A stretch of DNA of 11,328 nt from Treponema sp. (GCA_031257595.1 JAIROH010000281.1:1-11328); one strand, 5' to 3'. Positions 1 through 7,333 are shown, numbered from the stretch's first letter. Made by a program: numbers and translations. The notes: a model not told the origin generated them from the sequence alone.

Positions 1-10
1 CAACATTCGT

Positions 11-91
11 CCTTTAATTTAGCCAAAACTATAAGAGTAAACTTTATCTGTTGAATACGGTCTATATGCGATCTGTATAAGACGGAACACT
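11..91. repeat. Dispersed intergenic repeat, copy 1 (about 81 bp)
   Basis: This stretch matches 6451-6532 almost base for base in the same orientation. I count about five substitutions, mostly transitions, and two single-base indels. Shared blocks include TTTAGCCAAAACTA, AAGAGTAAAC, TTTATCTGTT and CGATCTGTATAAGAC. It is non-coding and AT-richer than its flanks. It lies beyond the 3' end of the minus-strand gene ending at 208. I see no terminal inverted repeats. Its left limit is uncertain because the window begins only 10 bases before it. Confidence 0.85.
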
Positions 92-110
92 AGCCCGCCC
101 GTGGGCTTTT
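92..110 (+). terminator. Weak hairpin with T-tract, possible plus-strand terminator
   Basis: A 5-bp stem AGCCC/GGGCT encloses a 6-nt loop and is followed by TTT, so it reads as a terminator only on the plus strand. It directly follows repeat copy 1. The stem is short and the T-tract is only four bases including the last stem base. No plus-strand gene is visible upstream within the window, so the assignment is weak. Confidence 0.25.
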
Positions 111-207
111 CCGCCGTATAACAGGCGCGGTACAAGATCACCGTCATACTCCATGGCATTACGGGAATGTACGCCCGGCGGATTTAACGTTCGGGGCGCC
201 GCGCCGG

Positions 208-3200
208 CTACTTGCCCGCCGCCAAAGGCTCTTCCTCATCATCGGGCTTTTCCCCGGCGGCAGGACAATCCCCCAAGCCGTAGGCGTCGCAGCCGGCGCA
301 GGATGCCGGGGAACAGGCAAGCCCGGCTGCGGAGTTGTCCTGCGGGGTATCCTGCGAAACGGCGAGAACCGGGGCAAAGCGGCGGCTCCGTTTTCCGGCT
401 TTGTCGATAAGTCCGGAAAGGTCCCCCTTCCCGCGGAAACGGAGTACATTCACCATAAAGATATTGAGTTTGTTGACAATGTTCGGGGGGAGGAGGTTTC
501 CGTCCACTTCCACCGACAGCGTGGGATAGTTCCGTTCCCTGGCCCAGGGGGTAAAGAGGCCTTCAATCACCCTGCCGATAAGGCAGGCAAACGGACTGAT
601 GTTTACAATGCCCGAATAACCTTTTTCCATCGCGGTAGCGGCGGCCCCGCTGGAAACGGCGATCTCCGAATTGAGTTCCAGGTTGACAAAATGTTCCTGG
701 GTATTCTTCATAATCTCGTGCATGTCGTGGGGCGTTTCGGGGATAAGGCCCGTCGGCTCCAGAATGGAAAGGACTTTCTTTTCAACCGAATGTTTCCACC
801 ATTCTTCCAGAGCGAGTTTTTTCAGATCGATCCACGGCTTTGAAAAAATCCGCCTGCCCTTTTTCCTGAGCATGATAAGTTTTTTCAGGGCGTATTCCCG
901 GACAAAGTCCAGATAGTGAATCCATTCGGCGATACCCGCCACCTTTACCACAATGCCCCGCTCGCTCATCAGATCGATAAGTTCCCCTACGGCAAAATCG
1001 TCCCTGCGGACATAGATTTCACCGACAATAAGAACCCTGGGGCATTCCGCCACGGTCTTTTTAAGGGGGATCTTCTTCACGTCTTCGGCGACTTTTTGAA
1101 GGCCCCGCCATATCTTTTTCGGTTCAAATTCCACGGTGTGCATCAGGATACGCCAGGACCGTTCATAATCCGCAATGGCCTTTTCGGGATCGGATGCCAC
1201 AGCCTTGAGGGCCGTCTGTATGTCCTTGAGGTAATCGGCAAGAACAAAACCCCGCCACATCTCCTTGGCAAAGCCCGGCCCAAGTTCCCCGTAGGAATTG
1301 TCGGCGGACAGGATAAAAATCACGACGTTTTCAAGCCTAAGGTCCCGGAAAAGATTTTCGTAGTACACATAGTACTGGCCGGTACGACAGGGCCCCGTGG
1401 TAATCGGCACAAAAAGCAGGTAGAGTTCATCCTTGCGGTATCTGTCGCCGAAGAAAAACTGGAGGGCGCTGCCCAAAACAAGGTGGCTGGGAACACATTC
1501 CTTGCCCGACGCATGGGCCCTGGCTATCTGTATGGTTTTGTTAGTCGCCACAGGCAGGGGTTCGGCGTTGATCCCGATAGACCGTACCGAGGCGGCTAGA
1601 TATTCGGTGGAAATCGCCCCCATGTTGGAAAGCAGTACCTTGACCCGGTCGTTTCCGACGATCGGAACTTTTTCACCGGTTTTTTCATTGTCGATCCGGA
1701 GATCGAAACCGGAAGAACCGGGGATTTTTTCGGCGACAAATTTCCAGCCGTTGCTGTACCGTTCGCCTTCAATCTCGTTCCGCTTGGCCCTGTAACCGTC
1801 GATAATGTCCAGAAACGCTTCGACGCGGGTATCCACACCGGCGTCGGCCGAGTGGGAATCCAGTTCCAGAACAAGGAAGGGTTTTTGCCCCATGATCCAT
1901 TTGAGGTAATGAAGGATAAACGAGTCGGGCGCGCAGGAAAAATTCGTAATGTAGGTAACGTATACGTTATCTTCTTTTTTAAGGAGGGCCGCGGATTTTA
2001 CATCCTGCTGTCCGTAGTACCAGTACATGTTGGGGAAGATCTTTTCATCGTCAAACGGAAGTATGTCGAACGGAATAACCGAATAGCCGCGGGTAACAAA
2101 TTTCCTGGGGATGCCCATGTTGGCTTCCGGGGTAAACGCGTTGTAGGGCCTTCCCAAAAGGGCGATAACGGGCCGTCCCGCTTTGCGGGCTTCTTCCAGG
2201 GCTTCCCGTCCAAGCTTTTGCGACGCTTCAAAATAGGCCTGCTGTTTCGCCATCGCCGCCCTGAAAGCCGCCTTCGTTTCCGCTTCCCCTATCCCCAAAA
2301 GCGAAGTCATTTGGCTAAAGAGTTCCAGGGCCTTGTCTTCGCCGAACTTGAAACTTACCACCAGGGGAAGCCAGCGCTTTTTGTCTATGTCGGGAAAAGC
2401 CTTTTCAATATAGTACGGAAGACTCTGGGTGATGGGGCAAAAATTCGCGTGAACGGATTCTTCGTAACTCGGCATATCCCTGAAATGGGGAAGCAGTACA
2501 TAGTCCGCGCCTTTGTCAAGGCAGTCCTGTACGGCTCCGTGGGCGATTTCGGCGGGAAAACAATATGTGGATTCGGCCCGCGCCACGCCGGCGTGGGCTA
2601 CCTCGCTTGAAAGGAACGTCTTTATTCCCAGTTCGTGAAAGAACCACGCATACAGCGGATAAAGGGAATGAACGGAGAAACCCCGCGGAATGCCTACGAC
2701 ATAGTTTCGCCTGTAGTGACCCGCGGCTTCTGCCGCTGAAACTTCCGGGGCGAATTCCTCAAACAGCAATTTCTGCCGTTTTTCCACATAGTCGAAGACC
2801 GGCACGTCCCCGGCCGATATGTGTTTGCGCATATTGGTGTATTTGTTGCAGCGTCCGCCGAACATGTACTTGCGTCCGCCGCCAAGAGACAGCACCTGTA
2901 TAGGGCAATAGTTGTCGCAGCTTTGGCATTTGAAAACCCGTTCGTAGACAATCTCCCGCGCGATAAGCTCGTCTATGTCGACGGTCTTTTCCTCAAGCAG
3001 GCCGTCGGCGTGTTTTCGTTTTGCCAAAAGAGCCACGCCGAAACAGCCCATAAGTTCAGGCGACGGCGGCACAAGAATTTCCTTGTCAAGAAGCATCGCG
3101 AAAGCCAGGGGAACGGCGACGTTTTTCGCCACCCCGCCCTGGAGGAAGATTTTACCGCCTATGGTACGGTTTCCCACAACCCGGTTCAGGTAGTTTGCCA

Positions 3201-4710
3201 CAATCGAGCAGACAATGCCGGCGGTAATGTTTTCCTTGCTGGCCCCCTGCTGAACCGCCTTGCGGATATCGCTGTTGATAAAGGCCGAACAATGCTCGCC
3301 GAATTTTAGCGGGGCGTCGGCCCTGAGCGCCAGCGGGCCGATTTCCGGCGCGCTGTGGATCGAAAGATCGCCGGAAGCGCTTTCTTCAAGAAAAGAACCC
3401 GTCCCCGCGGAGCAGGCTTCGTTCATCGCATAATCTATCGGCACGCCGTTTTTAAGAAGCACGTACTTGGCATCCTGCCCGCCTATCTCAAAGATCGTTT
3501 CCACTTCCCCGTCAAAGTACGTGGTTCCAACGGAGTGGGCTATGATTTCGTTGTAAACCCCCGGCGTTTCAAGAAAAACGCCGAGTATTTCCCGGCTGGA
3601 ACCGGTTGTGGAAACAAGCCGGATATCCACAGCCTTGCCGCCCGTGTCGGCGACGATCTTTTCCTGGATGATCCCAAGGCATTCCTTGAGGGCCTTGACC
3701 GGATCCCCGTGGGTACGGCCGTAGTGGCTTGCCACAACTTCGTCGGTTTCCATATCCACAAGGCAGGCCTTGGTGGTAGTCGATCCGCCGTCAACGCCGA
3801 GTATGTACGATCTATCCGCCCTGACCCTGCCGTCGGTTTTTTCAAAGAACCGTACCTTGTTCTTCCAGTCCCCAAGGGCGGACAGCGTACCGAAGCGGAT
3901 CTCGTTCGGTTTAAGGAGTTTTTCCCCGGAAGGGAGCGGGCTTCCCGATTCCGGGGCCAGCGCCGCCGCCCCCAGCGCCTCGAAAACCGGCGCCGATTCG
4001 GGGATGATAAACTCAATCTCCGGGGCTTTTTCCCTGATAAACCTGATGATATGGCGGTTCAGCGTAATGCCGCCCGTCAGTACGACCCTGCCGGAACGGA
4101 CCTTTGCCCGTTTAAGGAAGTCTATAACCTTGACGGCCATTACGTCGGAAAGTGAAAGAACGATGTCTTCCTTGGAAGCCTCCCGTTTGTTCAGCCTGTG
4201 GGTACAGTCGCTTTTCATAAACACCGAACAACGGGTGGAAAGCGGATACACGTTGGCCGTGTCGGGAACCCTGTCGATGTCGGCGAGGGTCATGTCCATG
4301 CGGGCAAGCTGCTGTTTAAGGAATTCGCCGGTGCCGCTGGCGCATTTGTTGCCGGAAAAGTTGTTGATGATTTTCCCGTTTTCGTCGAGCCGGTACACGA
4401 CAAGGTCTTCCCCGCCCATGCTTACAACGGCGTCCGCCTTGACGGAAAGCGCCCGGAGCGCCGCTTCCACGCAAAGCGGCTCCAGGGTTCCCGCGGCGTC
4501 GAACATAAACCGGCCTTCGTTCCCCGTAACCAGGGCCGGCAGGCCGGGACTTATGTTTCCGTCGGCAAGGAGCTTTTTAACCGCCGCCGCGAAATCCCCT
4601 TCGTGGGGAACGGCGGCGCTCCAGACGCAGCGGACGCCGCCGGAAGGATCCTTTTCCGCCAGGGCCATTTTCAGGCTGGTGGAGCCGATATTAATACCCA
4701 AAGATTGCAT
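208..4710 (-). CDS. Two-domain BadF/HgdC-type activase fused to DUF2229 (acyl-CoA dehydratase activase-like)
   Basis: The 1500-residue protein has two ASKHA ATPase modules of the BadF/BadG/BcrA/BcrD family in tandem. The first has LGINIGSTSLK at residues 4-14 and KCASGTGEF at 122-130. The second has LGVDGGSTTTK at 304-314, EIGGQDAKY at 408-416 and ACSAGTGSF at 432-440. In HgdC-type activases the cysteine of this motif binds a [4Fe-4S] cluster shared by two subunits; here C123 and C433 lie in one chain. A cysteine cluster follows (C595, C598, C602, C621), then DUF2229-like sequence from about 671 (VVGIPRGFSVHSLYPL) and COG3580/COG3581-like regions. The family is thought to couple ATP hydrolysis to low-potential electron transfer to a 2-hydroxyacyl-CoA dehydratase or benzoyl-CoA reductase; for the giant fused form the partner is not established. 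The start at 4710 is set by AAGGA seven bases upstream and by a promoter at 4732-4760. The longer open frame to 4782 runs through that promoter. The tail carries CSPASCAGCDAYGLGDC near residues 1466-1482, then an acidic end. No dehydratase gene is adjacent. The family call is sure; the substrate is unknown. Confidence 0.92.
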   Translation of the reverse strand: MQSLGINIGSTSLKMALAEKDPSGGVRCVWSAAVPHEGDFAAAVKKLLADGNISPGLPALVTGNEGRFMFDAAGTLEPLCVEAALRALSVKADAVVSMGGEDLVVYRLDENGKIINNFSGNKCASGTGEFLKQQLARMDMTLADIDRVPDTANVYPLSTRCSVFMKSDCTHRLNKREASKEDIVLSLSDVMAVKVIDFLKRAKVRSGRVVLTGGITLNRHIIRFIREKAPEIEFIIPESAPVFEALGAAALAPESGSPLPSGEKLLKPNEIRFGTLSALGDWKNKVRFFEKTDGRVRADRSYILGVDGGSTTTKACLVDMETDEVVASHYGRTHGDPVKALKECLGIIQEKIVADTGGKAVDIRLVSTTGSSREILGVFLETPGVYNEIIAHSVGTTYFDGEVETIFEIGGQDAKYVLLKNGVPIDYAMNEACSAGTGSFLEESASGDLSIHSAPEIGPLALRADAPLKFGEHCSAFINSDIRKAVQQGASKENITAGIVCSIVANYLNRVVGNRTIGGKIFLQGGVAKNVAVPLAFAMLLDKEILVPPSPELMGCFGVALLAKRKHADGLLEEKTVDIDELIAREIVYERVFKCQSCDNYCPIQVLSLGGGRKYMFGGRCNKYTNMRKHISAGDVPVFDYVEKRQKLLFEEFAPEVSAAEAAGHYRRNYVVGIPRGFSVHSLYPLYAWFFHELGIKTFLSSEVAHAGVARAESTYCFPAEIAHGAVQDCLDKGADYVLLPHFRDMPSYEESVHANFCPITQSLPYYIEKAFPDIDKKRWLPLVVSFKFGEDKALELFSQMTSLLGIGEAETKAAFRAAMAKQQAYFEASQKLGREALEEARKAGRPVIALLGRPYNAFTPEANMGIPRKFVTRGYSVIPFDILPFDDEKIFPNMYWYYGQQDVKSAALLKKEDNVYVTYITNFSCAPDSFILHYLKWIMGQKPFLVLELDSHSADAGVDTRVEAFLDIIDGYRAKRNEIEGERYSNGWKFVAEKIPGSSGFDLRIDNEKTGEKVPIVGNDRVKVLLSNMGAISTEYLAASVRSIGINAEPLPVATNKTIQIARAHASGKECVPSHLVLGSALQFFFGDRYRKDELYLLFVPITTGPCRTGQYYVYYENLFRDLRLENVVIFILSADNSYGELGPGFAKEMWRGFVLADYLKDIQTALKAVASDPEKAIADYERSWRILMHTVEFEPKKIWRGLQKVAEDVKKIPLKKTVAECPRVLIVGEIYVRRDDFAVGELIDLMSERGIVVKVAGIAEWIHYLDFVREYALKKLIMLRKKGRRIFSKPWIDLKKLALEEWWKHSVEKKVLSILEPTGLIPETPHDMHEIMKNTQEHFVNLELNSEIAVSSGAAATAMEKGYSGIVNISPFACLIGRVIEGLFTPWARERNYPTLSVEVDGNLLPPNIVNKLNIFMVNVLRFRGKGDLSGLIDKAGKRSRRFAPVLAVSQDTPQDNSAAGLACSPASCAGCDAYGLGDCPAAGEKPDDEEEPLAAGK

Positions 4711-4731
4711 AGTTTTTTCCTTAGTGCCCAT

Positions 4732-4760
4732 ATAATAACGAACCCGGCCCACGGTGACAA
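4732..4760 (-). promoter_or_regulatory. Sigma-70-type promoter for the activase-like gene
   Basis: Read on the minus strand, a -35 box TTGTCA (4760-4755, 5/6 to consensus) is followed by exactly 17 bases and a -10 box TATTAT (4737-4732, 5/6). Transcription would start near 4725, leaving a leader of about 15 nt. That leader contains AAGGA (4722-4718) seven bases before the ATG at 4710. This suggests the gene is transcribed separately from the pgsA-like gene 162 bp upstream. Confidence 0.65.
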
Positions 4761-4816
4761 CCTTTCCTGCTGGATTACCCACGGATACAGGGAAAGAGGC
4801 GGTTCATACCTACCCA

Positions 4817-4858
4817 CCCTGGATTATTTGGGTTATTATTGACAACATCATTCCAGGG
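4817..4858. repeat. Short inverted repeat between pgsA-like gene and activase-like gene
   Basis: Seven-base arms CCCTGGA (4817-4823) and TCCAGGG (4852-4858) are separated by 28 bases. The repeat lies just after the pgsA-like stop codon, but no T-tract follows on the minus strand, so it is not a standard intrinsic terminator. It may be a weak transcript-end structure or chance. Confidence 0.3.
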
Positions 4859-4872
4859 GCCGTGGCAGGGAG

Positions 4873-5469
4873 TCATTTTGCGGAACGGTAGACTCTGACA
4901 TAATCGGCGAAAGAAAACACCGCCAGGGCCGCCGAAACGGCAAATACCGCCAGGGCCGCCGCCGATACAACGGTTCCAAGACGGCCGGCCGGGCCTATCC
5001 GCCGAATACTGACCGCAAGCAGCGCCAGGGCGCAGGCGCTTATATAGGCGACGGTTTTGACTTTCCCGGCCATGCGGGCGCCCATCGCGATCCCTTTCCT
5101 CAACATAAGGTTGCGGAGAAAGAGTATGCCAAATTCCCTGTAAATAACCAATATATAAAGGATTGCCGGAAAGATGCCGTCAAGAACAAAGCACAAAAAG
5201 AACGTCAGTTGTACCAGGGTATCGGCAAACGGATCAAACAGCTTACCGAAGTCGCTTACCTCTTTACGCTTGCGGGCAACCATGCCGTCAAACATATCGG
5301 TAAGTTCGGAAACGATAAAAACAAACCATAAAACCGGGACGGACCACGCTGAAAATCCGGGAAAATGCCGGATAAGGCCAGCCGGATTCCACAGGGGAAC
5401 AAAATAAATGATGAAAAACACCGGCGCCAGGATTATACGAAGGGCGCTTAGCTTATTTGCCGCTTTCAT
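4873..5469 (-). CDS. pgsA: CDP-diacylglycerol--glycerol-3-phosphate 3-phosphatidyltransferase (PgsA-like)
   Basis: This 198-residue integral membrane enzyme would transfer phosphatidyl from CDP-diacylglycerol to glycerol-3-phosphate, the committed step of phosphatidylglycerol synthesis in the inner membrane. The CDP-alcohol phosphotransferase signature is complete: D58, D61-G62, A65-R66, G75, D79 and D83 in SELTDMFDGMVARKR and GKLFDPFAD. The N-terminal NKLSALRIILAP (residues 5-16) is the typical PgsA opening, and the rest is hydrophobic with several membrane spans. I chose the ATG at 5469 because it puts that motif at the usual place. A TTG at 5505 would extend it by 12 residues but lies inside a palindrome and has no ribosome site. 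Upstream of 5469 there is only a weak GGA ten bases away. The last 25 residues include a short duplication, AALAVF twice. Substrate choice within the family is inferred from similarity to PgsA; phosphatidylserine or other head groups are less likely. Confidence 0.85.
   Translation of the reverse strand: MKAANKLSALRIILAPVFFIIYFVPLWNPAGLIRHFPGFSAWSVPVLWFVFIVSELTDMFDGMVARKRKEVSDFGKLFDPFADTLVQLTFFLCFVLDGIFPAILYILVIYREFGILFLRNLMLRKGIAMGARMAGKVKTVAYISACALALLAVSIRRIGPAGRLGTVVSAAALAVFAVSAALAVFSFADYVRVYRSAK
4919..4961. repeat. Short in-gene direct repeat, 27-bp spacing
   Basis: A 16-base unit, ACCGCCAGGGCCGCCG, occurs at 4919-4934 and again at 4946-4961. It encodes the repeated AALAVF in the last hydrophobic helix of the pgsA-like protein. 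The 27-bp period keeps the frame. It probably reflects slippage or codon bias in an alanine-rich helix. Confidence 0.6.
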
Positions 5470-5475
5470 CCAAAA

Positions 5476-5512
5476 AGTATCCGATTTGACAACGGGCGTT
5501 GTCAAGTATTAC
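5476..5512. promoter_or_regulatory. Divergent promoter region with perfect 20-bp palindrome
   Basis: TTGACAACGGGCGTTGTCAA at 5486-5505 is a perfect inverted repeat with 8-bp arms and a 4-bp centre. It contains the consensus -35 hexamer TTGACA on both strands. Plus strand: TTGACA 5486-5491, then 15 bases, then TATTAC 5507-5512. Minus strand: TTGACA 5505-5500, then 18 bases, then GATACT 5481-5476. The -10 matches are only 4/6. The two proposed start codons (5469 minus, 5522 plus) lie exactly 16 bases from the palindrome on each side. Predicted transcription starts fall within a few bases of the start codons, so both mRNAs may be leaderless. The palindrome may also be an operator. The palindrome is certain; its role is inference. 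Confidence 0.55.
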
Positions 5513-5521
5513 GCTGTCTGT

Positions 5522-6289
5522 ATGCTCTTTCGGTCAATTATCTCAACAGTTGCGGCGTTTTTTCTAGGCGAGTCGGCAATTTTCTTGATCTTTTGCCGCA
5601 TGTACGGCTTTAGCACGGATTTTTTTGTTCTTTTTCTGGCGGCGCATGCCGGCTTTGATCTTGTCATTTCGGTTTTTCTTATCCTGAACAGGGGTTTTTT
5701 CTACAATATTCACAGCGGCGAGGCGGAAAACACGGTAAATCTTTCCAATAAAATAACTTTGTTCAGGATAACGATGCTTCCATTCCTGATTTTTCTGATT
5801 TACGCCTCCCGAAAGCAGAGTATCGGCCCGGCGCTGGTGATCTTCATCGCCCTGACATTTCTCAGCGACTTTGTCGACGGGCGTCTTGCCCGGGCGAAAA
5901 ATCTCGAAACCTACATGGGAACGATACTTGATTCGGCCAGCGATTACCTTGTTTTGGGGGCTATCGCGGCAACGCTTTGTTTTTTCAGGCTGATAAAAAC
6001 ATGGCTGTTTCTGTTTATCGCCGGCAGGCTGTTCATTCATTCATTGGGGATGATGATACTGTACTTTGTGCGGAAAAAGCTTTCCCCTCAAACTACCATT
6101 TTGGGTAAAGTTACGATAGCCGTCATTATGGTTTTCCTGGTGTTTGAATCCGTCGCGTTGTTTCTGGGAAGGCCTTTGTGGATGAACTATGCGGAAATCG
6201 CCGTAGGCGCGGTGATTTTTCTTTCAATCATAGACAAAGTCGTGTATTTCGCAAAAAACTTGGTGTTCTGTCTTAATCAAAGGCCATAA
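5522..6289 (+). CDS. CDP-alcohol phosphatidyltransferase family membrane protein
   Basis: The 255-residue protein carries the complete family signature: D116, D119-G120, A123-R124, G133, D137 and D141, seen in SDFVDGRLARAK and GTILDSASD. SNKITLFRITMLP near residues 74-86 corresponds to the NKL..LRI opening of PgsA enzymes, so about 70 residues precede the normal domain. That extension is hydrophobic, with likely membrane spans around residues 7-25 and 33-55. The protein would join a CDP-linked lipid to an alcohol, or a CDP-alcohol to a lipid, in the membrane; the substrate cannot be told from sequence. It diverges from the pgsA-like gene. The start is uncertain. ATG 5522 has no Shine-Dalgarno but avoids overlap. 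An ATG at 5408 has AGGGG ten bases upstream, but it would lie antisense to the conserved start of the pgsA-like gene. No intrinsic terminator follows. Confidence 0.8.
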   Translation: MLFRSIISTVAAFFLGESAIFLIFCRMYGFSTDFFVLFLAAHAGFDLVISVFLILNRGFFYNIHSGEAENTVNLSNKITLFRITMLPFLIFLIYASRKQSIGPALVIFIALTFLSDFVDGRLARAKNLETYMGTILDSASDYLVLGAIAATLCFFRLIKTWLFLFIAGRLFIHSLGMMILYFVRKKLSPQTTILGKVTIAVIMVFLVFESVALFLGRPLWMNYAEIAVGAVIFLSIIDKVVYFAKNLVFCLNQRP

Positions 6290-6326
6290 TGACAGCCTTC
6301 GTTCGCGTCGCCGCTTATCGAGGCAG

Positions 6327-6410
6327 GCACATGCGCCCGTATCAGGAAACCGCCGGATGCCTTTGCGTTACCACAGGACGGCGGCAATCTGCCGTGACGG
6401 GCGTATGTGC
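6327..6410. repeat. Nested inverted repeat in the 6290-6541 gene-free stretch
   Basis: Outer arms GCACATGCGCCCGT (6327-6340) and ACGGGCGTATGTGC (6397-6410) pair at 13 of 14 positions, and the exception is a wobble-type change. Inside, CCGCCG (6350-6355) can pair with CGGCGG (6379-6384). Alternatively CGGCA (6382-6386) can pair with TGCCG (6390-6394) around a 3-base loop. There is no T-tract on either side, so it is not a classic terminator. It sits between the convergent genes ending at 6289 and 6542. It could be a transcript-stabilising structure, a small RNA or a decayed mobile element. I see nothing else in this stretch except repeat copy 2. Confidence 0.6.
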
Positions 6411-6450
6411 ATGTATCACCCCCGGCGACATGGGCTTTGACACTATTTGC

Positions 6451-6532
6451 CCTTTGATTTAGCCAAAACTACAAGAGTAAACATTTATCTGTTAAATACG
6501 GTCTATAATACGATCTGTATAAGACAGAACAC
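6451..6532. repeat. Dispersed intergenic repeat, copy 2 (about 82 bp)
   Basis: This is the partner of 11-91, in the same orientation, with shared blocks TTTAGCCAAAACTA, AAGAGTAAAC, TTTATCTGTT and CGATCTGTATAAGAC. It ends 9 bases before the stop codon of the minus-strand gene at 6542, so it lies 3' of a minus-strand gene, as copy 1 does. Possible weak pairing exists between GTCTATA and TATAAGAC within it. The sequence flanking the two copies differs. Confidence 0.85.
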
Positions 6533-6541
6533 TGGAAGAAT

Positions 6542-7333
6542 TTAGAAACCGTCTTGGGTCACCGGGGGATCGAAGCTGAGGGTTTCGCCGGAAAAGACAA
6601 CGGAAAAAACCACTCCGGGAAAAAGCGCCCTGACCGGCAGTTCCGCCCTGAAATAACGCGGCGAAAACCCCGGAACGGAAAGCGCTCCGGCAAAAACCGT
6701 TTTTACCGAAAAAAGTGTTTCGTCCCCGCGGCCCGCGCCCGAGAAAAAGCCCCGCCTTTCTCCACCGAAAACCGGATAGAGCGGATGCGCCTCGACGGCA
6801 AGGGTTTCAAAATAAAGGCTTTCGGCCGAATCCATTTCCGCAAGGTTCCAGGTTTCATCGGAATCCGCCTGAACCGCCCTGCCCGCCTGGCTTGGCGGTT
6901 TCCGGACGAGTATTCCGCCGTCAGTGGATTGTACCGTCATGACAAGGGGGTTTCCCGCTGTTCCGGCCGGATCGGCCGCAAAACGGGGATGGCGGAAAAA
7001 GACGGCGCCGGCAAAAACGGTAAAAATACCGGCAAGGAAAACAAACACAAGCCCGGTCCGCGGAAAACGGAACGCCAGGGCCCCCAAAACGAAGAAAACG
7101 GCGGACGGGATAAACAGGGGGAACGCCTTAAACACCGCCCCCATTGAAAGGATAATCGATCCGGAAAGGGCCGCCACGGCGCAGGACAAAAAACACAGGG
7201 CGGCGGAAATCCAGCCGCCGCGGCCCCTTCTTACGGAGGACAACACGGCGAGAAAACAGCCGAGAGCGGCGCCGGCGAAAAGCGAGGCCAGGTAGAAAAG
7301 GTCTCTTGAAATGGAAAAATGTTCAAAATCCAT
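6542..7333 (-). CDS. Unrecognised four-helix membrane protein with soluble C-terminal domain
   Basis: I do not recognise this 263-residue protein. Residues about 11-32, 41-63, 65-87 and 92-113 are strongly hydrophobic and look like four membrane helices. Short basic stretches (RRGRGG after helix 1, RFPR before helix 4) suggest that those loops face the cytoplasm, which would place both termini outside. Residues 115-263 are mostly polar, have no cysteines and carry several aromatic/Phe-rich strands (for example FFSGAGRGDETLFSV), but no motif I can name. The ATG at 7333 overlaps the end of the upstream peptidase gene by 11 bp, which suggests translational coupling; only a weak GGAA precedes it. 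The frame stays open to 7480, but that part is antisense-like sequence of the peptidase gene in another frame. It is the last gene of the minus-strand set that begins with murE. Composition is like its neighbours, with no sign of transfer. Confidence 0.65.
   Translation of the reverse strand: MDFEHFSISRDLFYLASLFAGAALGCFLAVLSSVRRGRGGWISAALCFLSCAVAALSGSIILSMGAVFKAFPLFIPSAVFFVLGALAFRFPRTGLVFVFLAGIFTVFAGAVFFRHPRFAADPAGTAGNPLVMTVQSTDGGILVRKPPSQAGRAVQADSDETWNLAEMDSAESLYFETLAVEAHPLYPVFGGERRGFFSGAGRGDETLFSVKTVFAGALSVPGFSPRYFRAELPVRALFPGVVFSVVFSGETLSFDPPVTQDGF

Noticed and set aside
916..2610. Long plus-strand open frames (916-1599, 1852-2610) opposite the activase-like gene
   Set aside because: Their translations are unlike any family, have no ribosome sites, and lie antisense to strongly conserved coding. 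GC-rich third positions explain them.
4711..4782. A 24-residue N-terminal extension of the activase-like protein starting at 4782
   Set aside because: It overlaps the promoter at 4732-4760 and has no ribosome site, whereas ATG 4710 has AAGGA at good spacing directly before the conserved LGINIGST.
3770..4842. Plus-strand open frames 3770-4735 and 4198-4842
   Set aside because: They are antisense to the N-terminal ATPase domains; low-complexity serine/arginine-rich translations typical of shadow frames.
5408..5521. ATG at 5408 as the start of the plus-strand CDP-alcohol phosphotransferase
   Set aside because: It has AGGGG upstream, but it would run antisense through the conserved first 20 residues of the pgsA-like gene and through the palindrome. 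Kept only as an alternative.
6481..6509. Promoter in repeat copy 2 (TATAAT at 6504-6509)
   Set aside because: No -35 box at 16-18 bases, and the hexamer is not kept in copy 1, where the site reads TATATG.
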